From Streptomyces flaveolus (GTDB taxonomy: Bacteria > Actinomycetota > Actinomycetes > Streptomycetales > Streptomycetaceae), in NCBI RefSeq assembly GCF_000716535.1, contig NZ_JNWV01000014.1, forward strand, positions 1 to 64,000: a stretch of 64,000 bases of DNA, given 5' to 3'. Position 1 is the first letter of the stretch. Every line of letters starts with the position of its first letter. The translations under genes and the position numbers were made by a program. Shown piece by piece: positions 24,648-35,914 of this stretch. A model generated the notes under the pieces. The model ran no database searches. It saw only the letters and a program-made list of their open reading frames with translations, and was not told the origin of the DNA.

Positions 24648-25249
24648 TCGCCTTCGTCAGCGGCACGGTCGCCGCGCTCGCCCCCGACGCAGCGGTCGTC
24701 GAGGTCGGCGGCGTCGGCATGGCCGTCCAGTGCACACCCGACACGCTGTCGACGCTCCGGATCGGCCAGCCGGCCAAGCTGCACACCTCCCTCGTCGTCC
24801 GCGAGGACTCGCTCACCCTGTACGGCTTCGCCGACGACGACGAGCGCCAGGTCTTCGAACTGCTCCAGACCGCGAGCGGCGTCGGCCCGCGCCTGGCCCA
24901 GGCGATGCTCGCCGTGCACACCCCGGACGCGCTGCGCCGCGCGGTCGCCACCGGTGACGAGAAGGCCCTCACCGCCGTCCCCGGCATCGGCAAGAAGGGC
25001 GCCCAGAAGCTGCTGCTGGAGCTGAAGGACCGGCTCGGCGCGCCCGTCGGCGCTCCCGCGGTCGGCGCGCCCGTCAGCCAGGGCTGGCGCGACCAGCTGC
25101 ACGCGGCCCTGATCGGCCTGGGCTACGCCACCCGCGAGGCCGACGAGGCCGTCGCCGCCGTCGCCCCGCAGGCCGAGGCCGCGGGCGGCACGCCCCAGGT
25201 CGGGCAGTTGCTCAAGGCCGCCCTGCAGACCCTGAACCGCGCCCGCTGA
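24644..25249 (+). CDS. ruvA: Holliday junction DNA helicase subunit RuvA
   Basis: A 201-residue protein. It has an N-terminal OB domain ([12 protein letters not shown]), two helix-hairpin-helix units ([11 protein letters not shown] and [11 protein letters not shown]) that grip junction arms, and a flexible alanine-rich linker. The C-terminal domain III contacts RuvB. RuvA forms tetramers that hold the junction in a square-planar form. The ATG overlaps the ruvC stop (ATGA). Confidence 0.96.
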   Translation: MIAFVSGTVAALAPDAAVVEVGGVGMAVQCTPDTLSTLRIGQPAKLHTSLVVREDSLTLYGFADDDERQVFELLQTASGVGPRLAQAMLAVHTPDALRRAVATGDEKALTAVPGIGKKGAQKLLLELKDRLGAPVGAPAVGAPVSQGWRDQLHAALIGLGYATREADEAVAAVAPQAEAAGGTPQVGQLLKAALQTLNRAR

Positions 25250-25274
25250 CCTGCGCCACCGCTAGGAGAACTTC

Positions 25275-26369
25275 GTGAACTGGGACGACACGACCGACAG
25301 CGCCGCCGAGGAGGGGCTCGCCGGGCCCGCCGCGGAGCGGCTGGTGGGCTCTGTCGCCGACCGCGAGGACCAGGCCGTCGAGGCCGCCCTGCGCCCCAAG
25401 GACCTCGGCGAGTTCATCGGCCAGGAGAAGGTCCGCGAACAGCTCGACCTCGTCCTGCGCGCCGCACGCGCGCGGGGTGCCACCGCCGACCACGTGCTGC
25501 TCTCCGGGGCGCCGGGCCTCGGCAAGACCACCCTGTCGATGATCATCGCGGCGGAGATGGGCGCCCCGATCCGGATCACCTCAGGCCCCGCCATCCAGCA
25601 CGCCGGCGACCTCGCCGCGATCCTCTCCTCCCTCCAGGAGGGCGAGGTCCTCTTCCTGGACGAGATCCACCGCATGTCCCGGCCCGCCGAGGAGATGCTG
25701 TACATGGCGATGGAGGACTTCCGCGTCGACGTCATCGTCGGCAAGGGCCCCGGCGCCACCGCGATCCCGCTGGAGCTGCCGCCGTTCACCCTGGTCGGCG
25801 CCACCACGCGCGCGGGCCTGCTGCCGCCGCCGCTGCGCGACCGCTTCGGCTTCACCGCGCACATGGAGTTCTACGAGCCGCACGAGCTGGAGCGCGTCGT
25901 CCACCGCTCGGCGCACCTGCTGGACGTCGAGATCGAGCCGGACGGCGCCGCCGAGATCGCCGGCCGCTCCCGGGGCACGCCCCGCATCGCCAACCGCCTG
26001 CTGCGCCGGGTCCGCGACTACGCGCAGGTCAAGGCCGACGGCTTGATCACCCGCGACATCGCCGCCGCGGCCCTCGCCGTGTACGAGGTCGACGCGCGCG
26101 GCCTCGACCGGCTCGACCGCGCGGTCCTGGAGGCCCTGCTGAAGCTGTTCGGCGGCGGACCGGTCGGTCTGTCGACCCTCGCCGTCGCGGTGGGGGAGGA
26201 GCGGGAGACCGTCGAGGAGGTCGCCGAACCGTTCCTGGTCCGCGAGGGCCTGCTCGCCCGCACCCCGCGCGGCCGGGTCGCCACACCCGCGGCATGGTCG
26301 CATCTCGGCCTCACGCCACCGCGCTCCTCCGGGGCGGGAAACGGACAACAGGACCTGTTCGGGGCGTGA
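25275..26369 (+). CDS. ruvB: Holliday junction DNA helicase subunit RuvB
   Basis: A 364-residue AAA+ motor with Walker [10 protein letters not shown], Walker B and sensor-rich [12 protein letters not shown], arginine finger region LRDRFGF, and a C-terminal winged helix (RTPRGRVAT). It forms hexamers that drive branch migration at RuvA-bound junctions. The GTG at 25275 follows TAGGAGAA at 25263-25270. The gap to ruvA is 25 bp, completing the ruvCAB operon. Confidence 0.97.
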   Translation: MNWDDTTDSAAEEGLAGPAAERLVGSVADREDQAVEAALRPKDLGEFIGQEKVREQLDLVLRAARARGATADHVLLSGAPGLGKTTLSMIIAAEMGAPIRITSGPAIQHAGDLAAILSSLQEGEVLFLDEIHRMSRPAEEMLYMAMEDFRVDVIVGKGPGATAIPLELPPFTLVGATTRAGLLPPPLRDRFGFTAHMEFYEPHELERVVHRSAHLLDVEIEPDGAAEIAGRSRGTPRIANRLLRRVRDYAQVKADGLITRDIAAAALAVYEVDARGLDRLDRAVLEALLKLFGGGPVGLSTLAVAVGEERETVEEVAEPFLVREGLLARTPRGRVATPAAWSHLGLTPPRSSGAGNGQQDLFGA

Positions 26370-26438
26370 CGGCCACGGGATGGCCACAGCCCGGCGAGGG
26401 TGGTGGCCCGGGGAGGAACCCGAGTGCCATGCTGAGCG

Positions 26439-26468
26439 TTGTTCCATGAGAGCGGACTCGCTTAGACT
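26439..26468 (+). promoter_or_regulatory. Candidate promoter of the yajC-secDF operon
   Basis: TTGTTC (26439-26444) and TAGACT (26463-26468) with an 18-bp spacer form a good vegetative (HrdB-type) promoter in the 188-bp gap after ruvB. The leader to the yajC GTG is about 83 nt. Confidence 0.6.
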
Positions 26469-26557
26469 CCGCCGATGCCGCCCTTGTGGGCGGCGCCGAC
26501 CACACCCCCATCAACAGGCCGCTCACCCGCGCGGTCGCGCGAAGGAAATTCCGTCCC

Positions 26558-27055
26558 GTGAATGCCTATACCCTTCTCCCGTTCATCGTGCTCATCGCGG
26601 CGATGTTCCTGATGACGCGTTCGGCCAAGAAGAAGCAGCAGCAGGCCGCCCAGATGCGGAACGAGATGCAGCCCGGCTCCGGTGTCCGCACGATCGGGGG
26701 TATGTACGCGACGGTCAAGGAGGTCAACGAGGACACGGTCCTCCTCGACGCCGGACCGGGCGTCGACCTCCTCTTCGCCAAGAACGCCATCGGCGCCGTC
26801 CTCACCGACGACGAGTACAACCGCATCGTCCACGGCATCGAGCACGACCTGAAGTCCGACCTCGTCCCGGACGACGCCTCCTCCCTCACCGAGACCGACG
26901 AGACCGACGGATCCGCCGCCGCTGCCGCCGCGTCCGACGACAAGGTCGATCTCGGTAAGAAGGACGCCGCCGAGGACGCCGACGCGGCCGGTGCCGCCGA
27001 GGCCAAGGCGGAGGACGAGCCGAAGAAGACCGACGGCGACTCCGACGCGAAGTAG
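26558..27055 (+). CDS. yajC: Preprotein translocase accessory subunit YajC
   Basis: A 165-residue protein with a single N-terminal membrane helix (about 2-20, AYTLLPFIVLIAAMFL), the basic RSAKKKQQQ segment and the YajC core (GVRTIGGMYATVKEV, then DDEYNRIV). After about residue 100 the tail is very acidic and alanine-rich, longer than in enterobacteria but usual in Streptomyces. YajC associates with SecDF at the translocon. The GTG at 26558 is chosen because it begins the hydrophobic segment and follows GAAGGA. The upstream in-frame codons lie in the promoter region. Confidence 0.93.
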   Translation: MNAYTLLPFIVLIAAMFLMTRSAKKKQQQAAQMRNEMQPGSGVRTIGGMYATVKEVNEDTVLLDAGPGVDLLFAKNAIGAVLTDDEYNRIVHGIEHDLKSDLVPDDASSLTETDETDGSAAAAAASDDKVDLGKKDAAEDADAAGAAEAKAEDEPKKTDGDSDAK

Positions 27056-27197
27056 TCACGCCCCGGGAGGTGCGGCGGCGGCATGATGGCGCCCCGCGCG
27101 TCCCGGGCGCGTCTGTTTCCCGCACGGGAACCCGACACCATGTCATGGCCGACCGCGCCGACCGGGCGCGGGGCGGCCCGAGAGGGAGTACGAGAAG

Positions 27198-28988
27198 GTG
27201 GCAGCACCTAAGAGGGGCCGAAGCGCGAGCGCCCAGAGCAAGCCAGGGCGCTCGCTGGCCCTCATCCTGATCGCCATCGTGGCGCTCACCGGAGGGATGT
27301 TCCTCTCCGGGCACACCACTCCGCGTCTCGGTATCGACCTCGCCGGTGGCACGAGCATCACGCTCAAGGCGAAGGCCGACCAGGGGTCCGCGATCAACAA
27401 GGCCAACATGGACACCGCGGTCGACATCATGAACCGCCGTGTCAACGGCCTCGGCGTCTCCGAGGCGGAGGTGCAGACCCAGGGGAACGACAACATCATC
27501 GTCAACATCCCCAAGGGCACCAACTCCAAGGAGGCCCAGGAGCAGGTCGGCACCACCGCCAAGCTGTACTTCCGGCCGGTCCTGGCCAGTGAGCCCAGCG
27601 GCGGCGCCGCGCAGAGCCCCTCGCCGAGCGCGTCCCCCAGCGGCGGCTCCTCGACGAAGCCGAGCACGAGCCCGTCCTCCAGCGCCTCCTCGCCGCAGAA
27701 GGCCTCCTCGTCCGGCTCCGAGTCCCCCACGGCCACGGCGACCTCCCAGGGCCGCGCCGTCACCGACGCGCTGAAGGCCGACTCCACCCCCTCGCCGAGC
27801 GTTTCCGCCTCCGGCAGCGGCAAGCCGTCGGCCACCCCCTCGGCCACCCCCAGCGGCGGCACGAACCAGGACTCCAAGCTCCAGGCCCAGTACGCGGCCC
27901 TGGACTGCAGCAAGGCCACCGACCGCGCCAACGCCGGCAAGAACGCCAAGCCCGGTGAGTCGACCGTGGCCTGCGGCCAGATCGACAAGGCCTGGTACAA
28001 GTACGTGCTCGGCCCCGCCGCCGTGGACGGCACCGAGGTGAAGAAGGCCCAGGCCGTCTTCGACACCCAGGGCGCCGCCGGCTGGCAGGTCCAGATGACC
28101 TTCACGGGCAGCGGTGCCAAGAAGTTCGCCGACATCACCGGCGAGCTGGCCAAGAACCAGCCCCCGCAGAACGAGTTCGGCATCGTCCTCGACGGCGAGG
28201 TCGTCTCCAGCCCGTACGTCAGCTCGGCCATCACCGGCGGCCAGGCGGAGATCTCCGGCAGCTTCAAGCAGGAGGAGGCGCAGAGCCTCGCCAACATGCT
28301 GTCGTACGGCGCCCTGCCGCTGTCCTTCCAGGAGCAGTCCGTCACCACCGTCACCGCCGCGCTCGGCGGTGAGCAGCTGCACGCCGGTCTGCTCGCCGGC
28401 GCGATCGGTCTCGCGCTGGTCGTGATCTACCTGGTGGTCTACTACCGCGGCCTGTCCCTCGTGGCCATGGCGTCCCTGATGGTCTCCGCGATCCTCACCT
28501 ACGTGATCATGTCGCTGCTCGGCCCGGCCATCGGCTTCGCGCTGAACCTGCCCGCCGTCTGCGGCGCCATCGTCGCCATCGGTATCACCGCGGACTCGTT
28601 CATCGTGTACTTCGAACGCATCCGGGACGAGATCCGCGAGGGCCGCACGCTGCGTCCCGCCGTCGAGCGGGCCTGGCCGCGCGCCCGGCGCACCATCCTG
28701 GTCTCCGACTTCGTGTCGTTCCTCGCCGCCGCGGTGCTGTTCATCGTCACGGTCGGCAAGGTGCAGGGCTTCGCCTTCACCCTGGGCCTCACCACGCTGC
28801 TCGACGTGGTCGTCGTCTTCCTCTTCACCAAGCCGCTGATGACGCTCCTGGCCCGCCGCAAGTTCTTCGCGAGCGGCCACAAGTGGTCCGGTCTCGACCC
28901 GAAGAGCCTCGGGGCCAAGCCGCCGCTGCGCCGCACCCGCCGTCCCGCCGGTCCCGTCGCCGGCCCTGTCGACCCGAAGGAGGCGTGA
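27198..28988 (+). CDS. secD: Protein translocase subunit SecD
   Basis: A 596-residue membrane protein that with SecF uses the proton gradient to help preproteins through SecYEG. TM1 is at about 19-37. The first periplasmic domain starts with the conserved GIDLAGGTSI. Five more helices lie in the C-terminal half, including the D/E-containing GITADSFIVYFERIRDE segment typical of the RND superfamily. Residues about 131-222 form an extracytoplasmic insertion made almost entirely of Ser, Pro, Thr, Gly and Ala, not present in the E. coli protein. The start is GTG 27198 after GAGAAGG. Confidence 0.96.
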   Translation: MAAPKRGRSASAQSKPGRSLALILIAIVALTGGMFLSGHTTPRLGIDLAGGTSITLKAKADQGSAINKANMDTAVDIMNRRVNGLGVSEAEVQTQGNDNIIVNIPKGTNSKEAQEQVGTTAKLYFRPVLASEPSGGAAQSPSPSASPSGGSSTKPSTSPSSSASSPQKASSSGSESPTATATSQGRAVTDALKADSTPSPSVSASGSGKPSATPSATPSGGTNQDSKLQAQYAALDCSKATDRANAGKNAKPGESTVACGQIDKAWYKYVLGPAAVDGTEVKKAQAVFDTQGAAGWQVQMTFTGSGAKKFADITGELAKNQPPQNEFGIVLDGEVVSSPYVSSAITGGQAEISGSFKQEEAQSLANMLSYGALPLSFQEQSVTTVTAALGGEQLHAGLLAGAIGLALVVIYLVVYYRGLSLVAMASLMVSAILTYVIMSLLGPAIGFALNLPAVCGAIVAIGITADSFIVYFERIRDEIREGRTLRPAVERAWPRARRTILVSDFVSFLAAAVLFIVTVGKVQGFAFTLGLTTLLDVVVVFLFTKPLMTLLARRKFFASGHKWSGLDPKSLGAKPPLRRTRRPAGPVAGPVDPKEA

Positions 28989-28991
28989 GCG

Positions 28992-30104
28992 ATGTCGAAA
29001 CTCGGCAACCTCGGCGCTCGACTGCACCGCGGCGAGATCTCCTACGACTTCGTCGGCAAGCGGAAGATCTGGTACGGCGTCTCGATCCTGATCACCATCA
29101 CGGCCATCCTCGGCCTGGCGGTGCGCGGCCTGAACCTGGGCATCGAGTTCCAGGGCGGCGCGGTCTTCACGACGCCCACGAGCATGAGCACGTCGGTGGC
29201 GAAGGCGGAGGAGTACGCCAAGGAGGCCTCCGGCCACGAGGCGATCGTGCAGAAGCTCGGCAACGGCAGCCTGCGCATCCAGATCGCCGGCATCGACACC
29301 GGCCAGTCCGACAGGATCAAGCAGGAGCTGGCCAAGGACCTGAACCTCGACCCCGAGAAGCTCGCCGCCGACCTGGTCGGCCCGAGCTGGGGCGAGCAGA
29401 TCGCCAACAAGGCCTGGGAGGGCCTGGCGATCTTCATGGTCCTCGTCGTGATCTACCTGGCGATCGCCTTCGAGTGGCGCATGGCCGTCGCGGCGCTCGT
29501 CGCCCTGATCCACGACATCACCATCACGACCGGTATCTACGCCCTGGTCGGCTTCGAGGTCACGCCCGGCACGGTCATCGGTCTGCTGACCATCCTCGGT
29601 TACTCGCTCTACGACACGGTCGTCGTCTTCGACAGCCTCAAGGAGCAGACGAAGGACATCACCAAGCAGACCCGGTTCACCTACAGCGAGATCGCCAACC
29701 GGTCGATCAACGGCACCCTGGTGCGCTCCATCAACACCACGGTCGTCGCCCTGCTGCCGGTCGCCGGTCTGCTCTTCATCGGCGGCGGCTTCCTGGGCGC
29801 GGGCACCCTCAACGACATCTCCCTGTCGCTGTTCGTCGGCCTCGCGGCCGGTGCCTACTCGTCGATCTTCATCGCCACGCCGCTCGTCGCCGACCTCAAG
29901 GAGCGCGAGCCCGCGATGCGGGCGCTCACCAAGCGGGTCCTGGCCAAGCGGGCCCAGGCCGGCGCGGAGGGGGACCTCCCCGCGGAGGCCCAGGCAGGCG
30001 CCGGTGACGACACCGACGACGCCGCTCCCGCCGTGGTGGGCCCGCGCAACCAGCCCGCGTCCCGTGGCCGGGGCCGCGGCCGGACCTCGGGGAAGCGCCG
30101 ATGA
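28992..30104 (+). CDS. secF: Protein translocase subunit SecF
   Basis: A 370-residue partner of SecD. TM1 is at about 27-45. GIEFQGGAVF opens the small periplasmic domain. Five C-terminal helices include the GYSLYDTVVVFDSLKE signature. The tail after about residue 315 is charged and Arg/Gly-rich (SRGRGRGRTSGKRR) and probably cytoplasmic. It begins 3 bp after secD and ends in an ATGA overlap with apt, so translocon and purine-salvage genes share a transcript. Confidence 0.96.
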   Translation: MSKLGNLGARLHRGEISYDFVGKRKIWYGVSILITITAILGLAVRGLNLGIEFQGGAVFTTPTSMSTSVAKAEEYAKEASGHEAIVQKLGNGSLRIQIAGIDTGQSDRIKQELAKDLNLDPEKLAADLVGPSWGEQIANKAWEGLAIFMVLVVIYLAIAFEWRMAVAALVALIHDITITTGIYALVGFEVTPGTVIGLLTILGYSLYDTVVVFDSLKEQTKDITKQTRFTYSEIANRSINGTLVRSINTTVVALLPVAGLLFIGGGFLGAGTLNDISLSLFVGLAAGAYSSIFIATPLVADLKEREPAMRALTKRVLAKRAQAGAEGDLPAEAQAGAGDDTDDAAPAVVGPRNQPASRGRGRGRTSGKRR

Positions 30105-30640
30105 CCGACATCAAGGAGCTGCTGCTCAGCCGCATCCGTGACGTCGCCGACTACCCGGAGCCCGGGGTGATGTTCAAGGACATCACCCCGCTCCTGGCCG
30201 ACCCGGCGGCCTTCACCGCGCTCACCGACGAGCTGGCCGAGATCGCCGCCACCACCGGCGCGACCAAGGTCGTCGGCCTGGAGGCCCGGGGCTTCATCCT
30301 CGGCGCCCCGGTCGCCGTCCGCGCCGGCCTCGGCTTCATCCCCGTCCGCAAGGCGGGCAAGCTGCCGGGGGCCACCCTGCGCCAGGCGTACGACCTGGAG
30401 TACGGCTCGGCGGAGATCGAGGTGCACGCGGAGGACCTGGTCACCGGCGACCGCGTCCTGATCGTGGACGACGTGCTCGCGACCGGCGGCACCGCCGAGG
30501 CCGCGATCCAGCTCATCCACCGCGCGGGCGCCGAGGTCTGCGGACTCGCGGTCCTGATGGAGCTGGGCTTCCTGGACGGCCGCTCCCGGCTGGAACCGGC
30601 CCTCGGCGCGGCTCCGCTGACGGCCCTCCTCCAGGTCTGA
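30101..30640 (+). CDS. apt: Adenine phosphoribosyltransferase
   Basis: A 179-residue type I phosphoribosyltransferase that converts adenine and PRPP to AMP. The PRPP motif VLIVDDVLATGGT and the adenine-family segments DYPEPGVMFKDITPLL and GLEARGFILGAP are present. The ATG overlaps the secF stop. In many actinobacteria the order secD-secF-apt-relA is conserved, which links purine salvage genes to the (p)ppGpp enzyme downstream by position only. Confidence 0.96.
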   Translation: MTDIKELLLSRIRDVADYPEPGVMFKDITPLLADPAAFTALTDELAEIAATTGATKVVGLEARGFILGAPVAVRAGLGFIPVRKAGKLPGATLRQAYDLEYGSAEIEVHAEDLVTGDRVLIVDDVLATGGTAEAAIQLIHRAGAEVCGLAVLMELGFLDGRSRLEPALGAAPLTALLQV

Positions 30641-30655
30641 CCGATCCGCACAGCG

Positions 30656-30689
30656 CGACGGCCGCCCCGGGACACCGGGGCGGCCGTCG
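30656..30689 (+). terminator. Terminator after apt
   Basis: A perfect 15-bp stem, CGACGGCCGCCCCGG (30656-30670) with its complement (30675-30689), has tetraloop GACA and starts 16 bp past the apt stop. It is followed by TCG only, so it is of the U-less actinobacterial type. Confidence 0.88.
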
Positions 30690-30855
30690 TCGTATGGCCA
30701 TGCGCCCACCGCGGCGGCCGTCGCCGTACGGACACGCACCGCACACCCGGAGGACCCCCCGGGGACACCTCCCGGAATCCCCCGGCGGCCCCCCGCGTTG
30801 CACAGGTAGACGGTCCTCACAACCGCCTCCAGGCGATGACCGGGCTCAGGATCGC

Positions 30856-30861
30856 TACCAT
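30856..30861 (+). promoter_or_regulatory. Candidate -10 of the relA promoter
   Basis: TACCAT lies 52 bp upstream of the relA TTG in the 272-bp gap after apt. No strong -35 is seen. The rest of the gap, beyond the apt hairpin, holds CG-rich repeats of GGCCGTCG and nothing coding. Confidence 0.35.
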
Positions 30862-30912
30862 GGGGTTTCCGGAGCCTGACCGGGGGACCCGGATCGCGCA
30901 CGAGGAGCCCTC

Positions 30913-33447
<2,535 letters not shown>

Positions 33448-33457
33448 GCACGCACAC

Positions 33458-33499
33458 CGCAGGAAGGGCCCCGTACGCGCGTACGGGGCCCTTCCTGCG
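33458..33499. terminator. 42-bp perfect palindromic terminator shared by relA and the DUF349 gene
   Basis: The 21 bases 33458-33478 are exactly complementary to 33479-33499, with the centre at CGC|GCG, so there is no loop until the apical bases open. It lies 10 bp past relA and 14 bp past the convergent DUF349 gene and should stop both. Confidence 0.88.
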
Positions 33500-33513
33500 T
33501 GCGTCGGAGGACT

Positions 33514-34743
33514 TTAGCCGCCGAACTCCTGCAGGCCCTTCAGGGCCTGGTCCAGCAGCGCCTGACGGCCCTCCAGCTCCCGCTCCAGCTTGTCGGCCTT
33601 GGCGTTGTTGCCCTGGGCGCGCGCCTGCTCGATCTGCGCCTTCAGCTTGTCCACGGCGGCCTGGAGCTGACCGGTCAGGCCCTCGGCACGCGCGCGTGCC
33701 TCCGGGTTCGTCCGGCGCCACTCGGCCTCCTCGGCCTCCTGGATCGCCCGCTCGACGGCGTGCATCCGGCCCTCGACCTTCGGCCGCGCGTCCCGCGGGA
33801 CGTGACCGATGGCCTCCCAGCGCTCGTTGATCGAGCGGAAGGCGGCCCGCGCGCCCTTCAGGTCGGTGATCGGCAGGAGCTTCTCGGCCTCCTCGGCCAG
33901 CTCCTCCTTCAGCTTCAGGTTCTCCGACTGCTCCGCGTCCCGCTCGGCGAAGACCGAGCTGCGGGCGGCGAAGAAGACGTCCTGGGCGCCGCGGAAGCGG
34001 TTCCACAGGTCGTCCTCGTGCTCGCGCTGGGCGCGACCCGCGGCCTTCCACTCCGCCATCAGCTCGCGGTAACGGGCGGCCGTGGGCCCCCAGTCCGTCG
34101 AGTCCGACAGCGCCTCGGCCTCGGCGACCAGCCGCTCCTTGGTCCGGCGGGCCTCCTCGCGCTGCGCGTCGAGCTGCGCGAAGTGCGCCTTGCGACGCTT
34201 GGAGAACGCCGACCGGGCGTGCGAGAAGCGGTGCCACAGCTCGTCGTCGGACTTGCGGTCCAGGCGCGGCAGCCCCTTCCACGTGTCCACCAGCGCCCGC
34301 AGCCGCTCCCCGGCGGCCCGCCACTGGTCGGACTGCGCCAGCTGCTCGGCCTCGGCGACCAGGTCCTCCTTGGCCTTGCGGGCCTCGTCGGACTGCCGGG
34401 CCCGCTGCTGCTTGCGCTCCTCGCGGCGCGCCTCGACGGTCGCGACGAGCTTGTCCAGCCGCACCCGCAGCGCGTCCAGGTCGCCGACCGCGTGGTGCGC
34501 GTCCACCTGCTCGCGCAGGTGGTCGATGGCGGCCTGGGCGTCCTTCGCCGACAGGTCGGTGGTCCGCACTCGCTTTTCGAGGAGGCCGATCTCGACAACC
34601 AGGCCCTCGTACTTGCGCTCGAAGTAGGCCAGCGCCTCCTCGGGGGAGCCTGCCTGCCAGGAACCGACGACCTTCTCGCCGTCGGCCGTACGCACGTACA
34701 CGGTCCCCGTCTCGTCGACGCGGCCCCACGGGTCGCTGCTCAC
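33514..34743 (-). CDS. DUF349 repeat protein
   Basis: A 409-residue acidic, almost entirely helical soluble protein made of three to four repeats of about 70-75 residues. Each has a W...L...W-K/R pattern (for example SDQWRAAGERLRALVDTWK, DWGPTAARYRELMAEWKAA and NERWEAIGHV). The last 60 residues form a coiled coil (QLQAAVDKLKAQIEQA). DUF349 proteins have no firmly established activity. The GTG at 34743 follows GGAGGAGG on the minus strand. A weak promoter (CGGACA-18-TATGTT) lies upstream. It is transcribed alone, convergent to relA. Confidence 0.88.
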   Translation of the reverse strand: MSSDPWGRVDETGTVYVRTADGEKVVGSWQAGSPEEALAYFERKYEGLVVEIGLLEKRVRTTDLSAKDAQAAIDHLREQVDAHHAVGDLDALRVRLDKLVATVEARREERKQQRARQSDEARKAKEDLVAEAEQLAQSDQWRAAGERLRALVDTWKGLPRLDRKSDDELWHRFSHARSAFSKRRKAHFAQLDAQREEARRTKERLVAEAEALSDSTDWGPTAARYRELMAEWKAAGRAQREHEDDLWNRFRGAQDVFFAARSSVFAERDAEQSENLKLKEELAEEAEKLLPITDLKGARAAFRSINERWEAIGHVPRDARPKVEGRMHAVERAIQEAEEAEWRRTNPEARARAEGLTGQLQAAVDKLKAQIEQARAQGNNAKADKLERELEGRQALLDQALKGLQEFGG

Positions 34744-34895
34744 AGCGCCTCCTCCACATGATGCCTGCGAGGGGCCTCAGCGCCCCCGGGCATCGTCCAC
34801 AGTTTCGTCACGGCCAACATAGGCGACCAGCGGGTTACCTGTCCGCATCCAGCGCGACCGAAATTCGGCAGTCGGCTGTTCCCCGCCCCCGTTGA

Positions 34896-34937
34896 CCTCA
34901 GGACTTGGTGACGGCCGGCCTCAGGACTTGGTGACGG
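34896..34937. repeat. Perfect 19-bp tandem repeat duplicating the end of the cyclophilin gene
   Basis: CCTCAGGACTTGGTGACGG occurs at 34896-34914 and again at 34919-34937 (period 23). The right copy contains the last codons TVTKS and the stop of the minus-strand cyclophilin gene. The left copy is a non-coding echo directly after the stop. Confidence 0.85.
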
Positions 34938-35745
34938 TCGCCTTGTTGATGACGACCGTCGCGTTCGGCGCACCGTCACCGGCACCCGTGTTCTCGCCGG
35001 CCGCGGCGATCTTGTTCAGCACCTTCATCCCCGCCGCGTCGATCGTGCCGAACGGGGTGTAGCTCGGCGGCAGCGGGCTGTCCTTGTAGACGAGGAAGAA
35101 CTGGCTGCCGCCGGTGTGCTTCTGGCCGGTGTTGGCCATCGCCACCGTGCCCGCCGGGTAGGTGTTGTTCTTCAGGCTCTTGTCCTTGAGGTTCTCGTCC
35201 GGGAGCGTGTAGCCCGGACCGCCCATGCCGGTGCCCTGCGGGTCGCCGCACTGCAGGACGTAGATGCCCTGGGTGGTCAGGCGGTGGCACTTGGTGTGGT
35301 CGAAGTAGCCCTTGCCCGCGAGGAAGTCGAACGAGTTCACCGTGTGCGGGGCCGCCGACGTCTTCAGCGCGATGCCGATGTCACCGCACGTCGTCGCGAG
35401 CTTCAGCGTGTACTTCGCCGACGTGTCGATCGTCATCGCCGGCTCCTTCTTCCAGCTCAGCTTCTCCGCCGAGCCGGCCGCCGGCTTCGCGCACGGGTCC
35501 GGTGCCTTGCTGGTCGGCGAAGCGCTCGGGGTGACCTGGGCGCTGGCGTTCTCCTTCTTGTCGCCGTCGTCCTTCAGCACTCCGGTCGTGTACAGGGCGA
35601 CGCTGCCGATCACGACCACGCCCAGTACCGACGCGATCACGGAGTTGCGCAGGCGGGCCTTGCGCCGCGCCTCGGTGCGCCGCTGCTGCTGCCGCAAGAA
35701 CTTCTCCCGGGCGAGCTGACGCCGCCGCTGCTCCTGGCTGACCAC
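34921..35745 (-). CDS. Membrane-anchored cyclophilin-type peptidyl-prolyl isomerase
   Basis: A 274-residue protein. It has a basic cytoplasmic N-terminus (SQEQRRRQLAREKFL, rich in R/Q), one transmembrane helix (about 33-55, VIASVLGVVVIGSVALYTTGV), and a Ser/Pro linker. The cyclophilin domain runs from about residue 105 to 274 with HRLTTQGIYVLQCGDP and the GGSQFFLVY segment. The domain faces outside and should assist folding of exported proteins. Catalytic residues appear substituted in part: the usual R-x-x-x-x-F-M-x-Q-G-G reads RLTTQGIYVLQCGD, so activity may be low. The GTG at 35745 follows GAGGAGA. The end of the gene is tandemly duplicated. Confidence 0.92.
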   Translation of the reverse strand: MVSQEQRRRQLAREKFLRQQQRRTEARRKARLRNSVIASVLGVVVIGSVALYTTGVLKDDGDKKENASAQVTPSASPTSKAPDPCAKPAAGSAEKLSWKKEPAMTIDTSAKYTLKLATTCGDIGIALKTSAAPHTVNSFDFLAGKGYFDHTKCHRLTTQGIYVLQCGDPQGTGMGGPGYTLPDENLKDKSLKNNTYPAGTVAMANTGQKHTGGSQFFLVYKDSPLPPSYTPFGTIDAAGMKVLNKIAAAGENTGAGDGAPNATVVINKATVTKS

Positions 35746-35861
35746 CGGGTTCTCTCCTCATGCGTGTCGTGTGTCGGGCGGTACGCGTGCGTCCTCGTGA
35801 TCCGACCGCTGCGTGTAGCCCCGTACCGTATATGGGTTCGCTGAGGAAACGGCAGCGCCGG

Positions 35862-35867
35862 TAGGCT
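35862..35867 (+). promoter_or_regulatory. Candidate -10 of the MBL-hydrolase/hisS transcript
   Basis: TAGGCT lies 47 bp upstream of the GTG at 35915, in the 169-bp divergent gap. No clear -35 is visible. Confidence 0.35.
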
Positions 35868-35914
35868 CTGACTGCGGCGGAAGCCGCCTGTAATCGACAC
35901 AACGAAGGACGATC

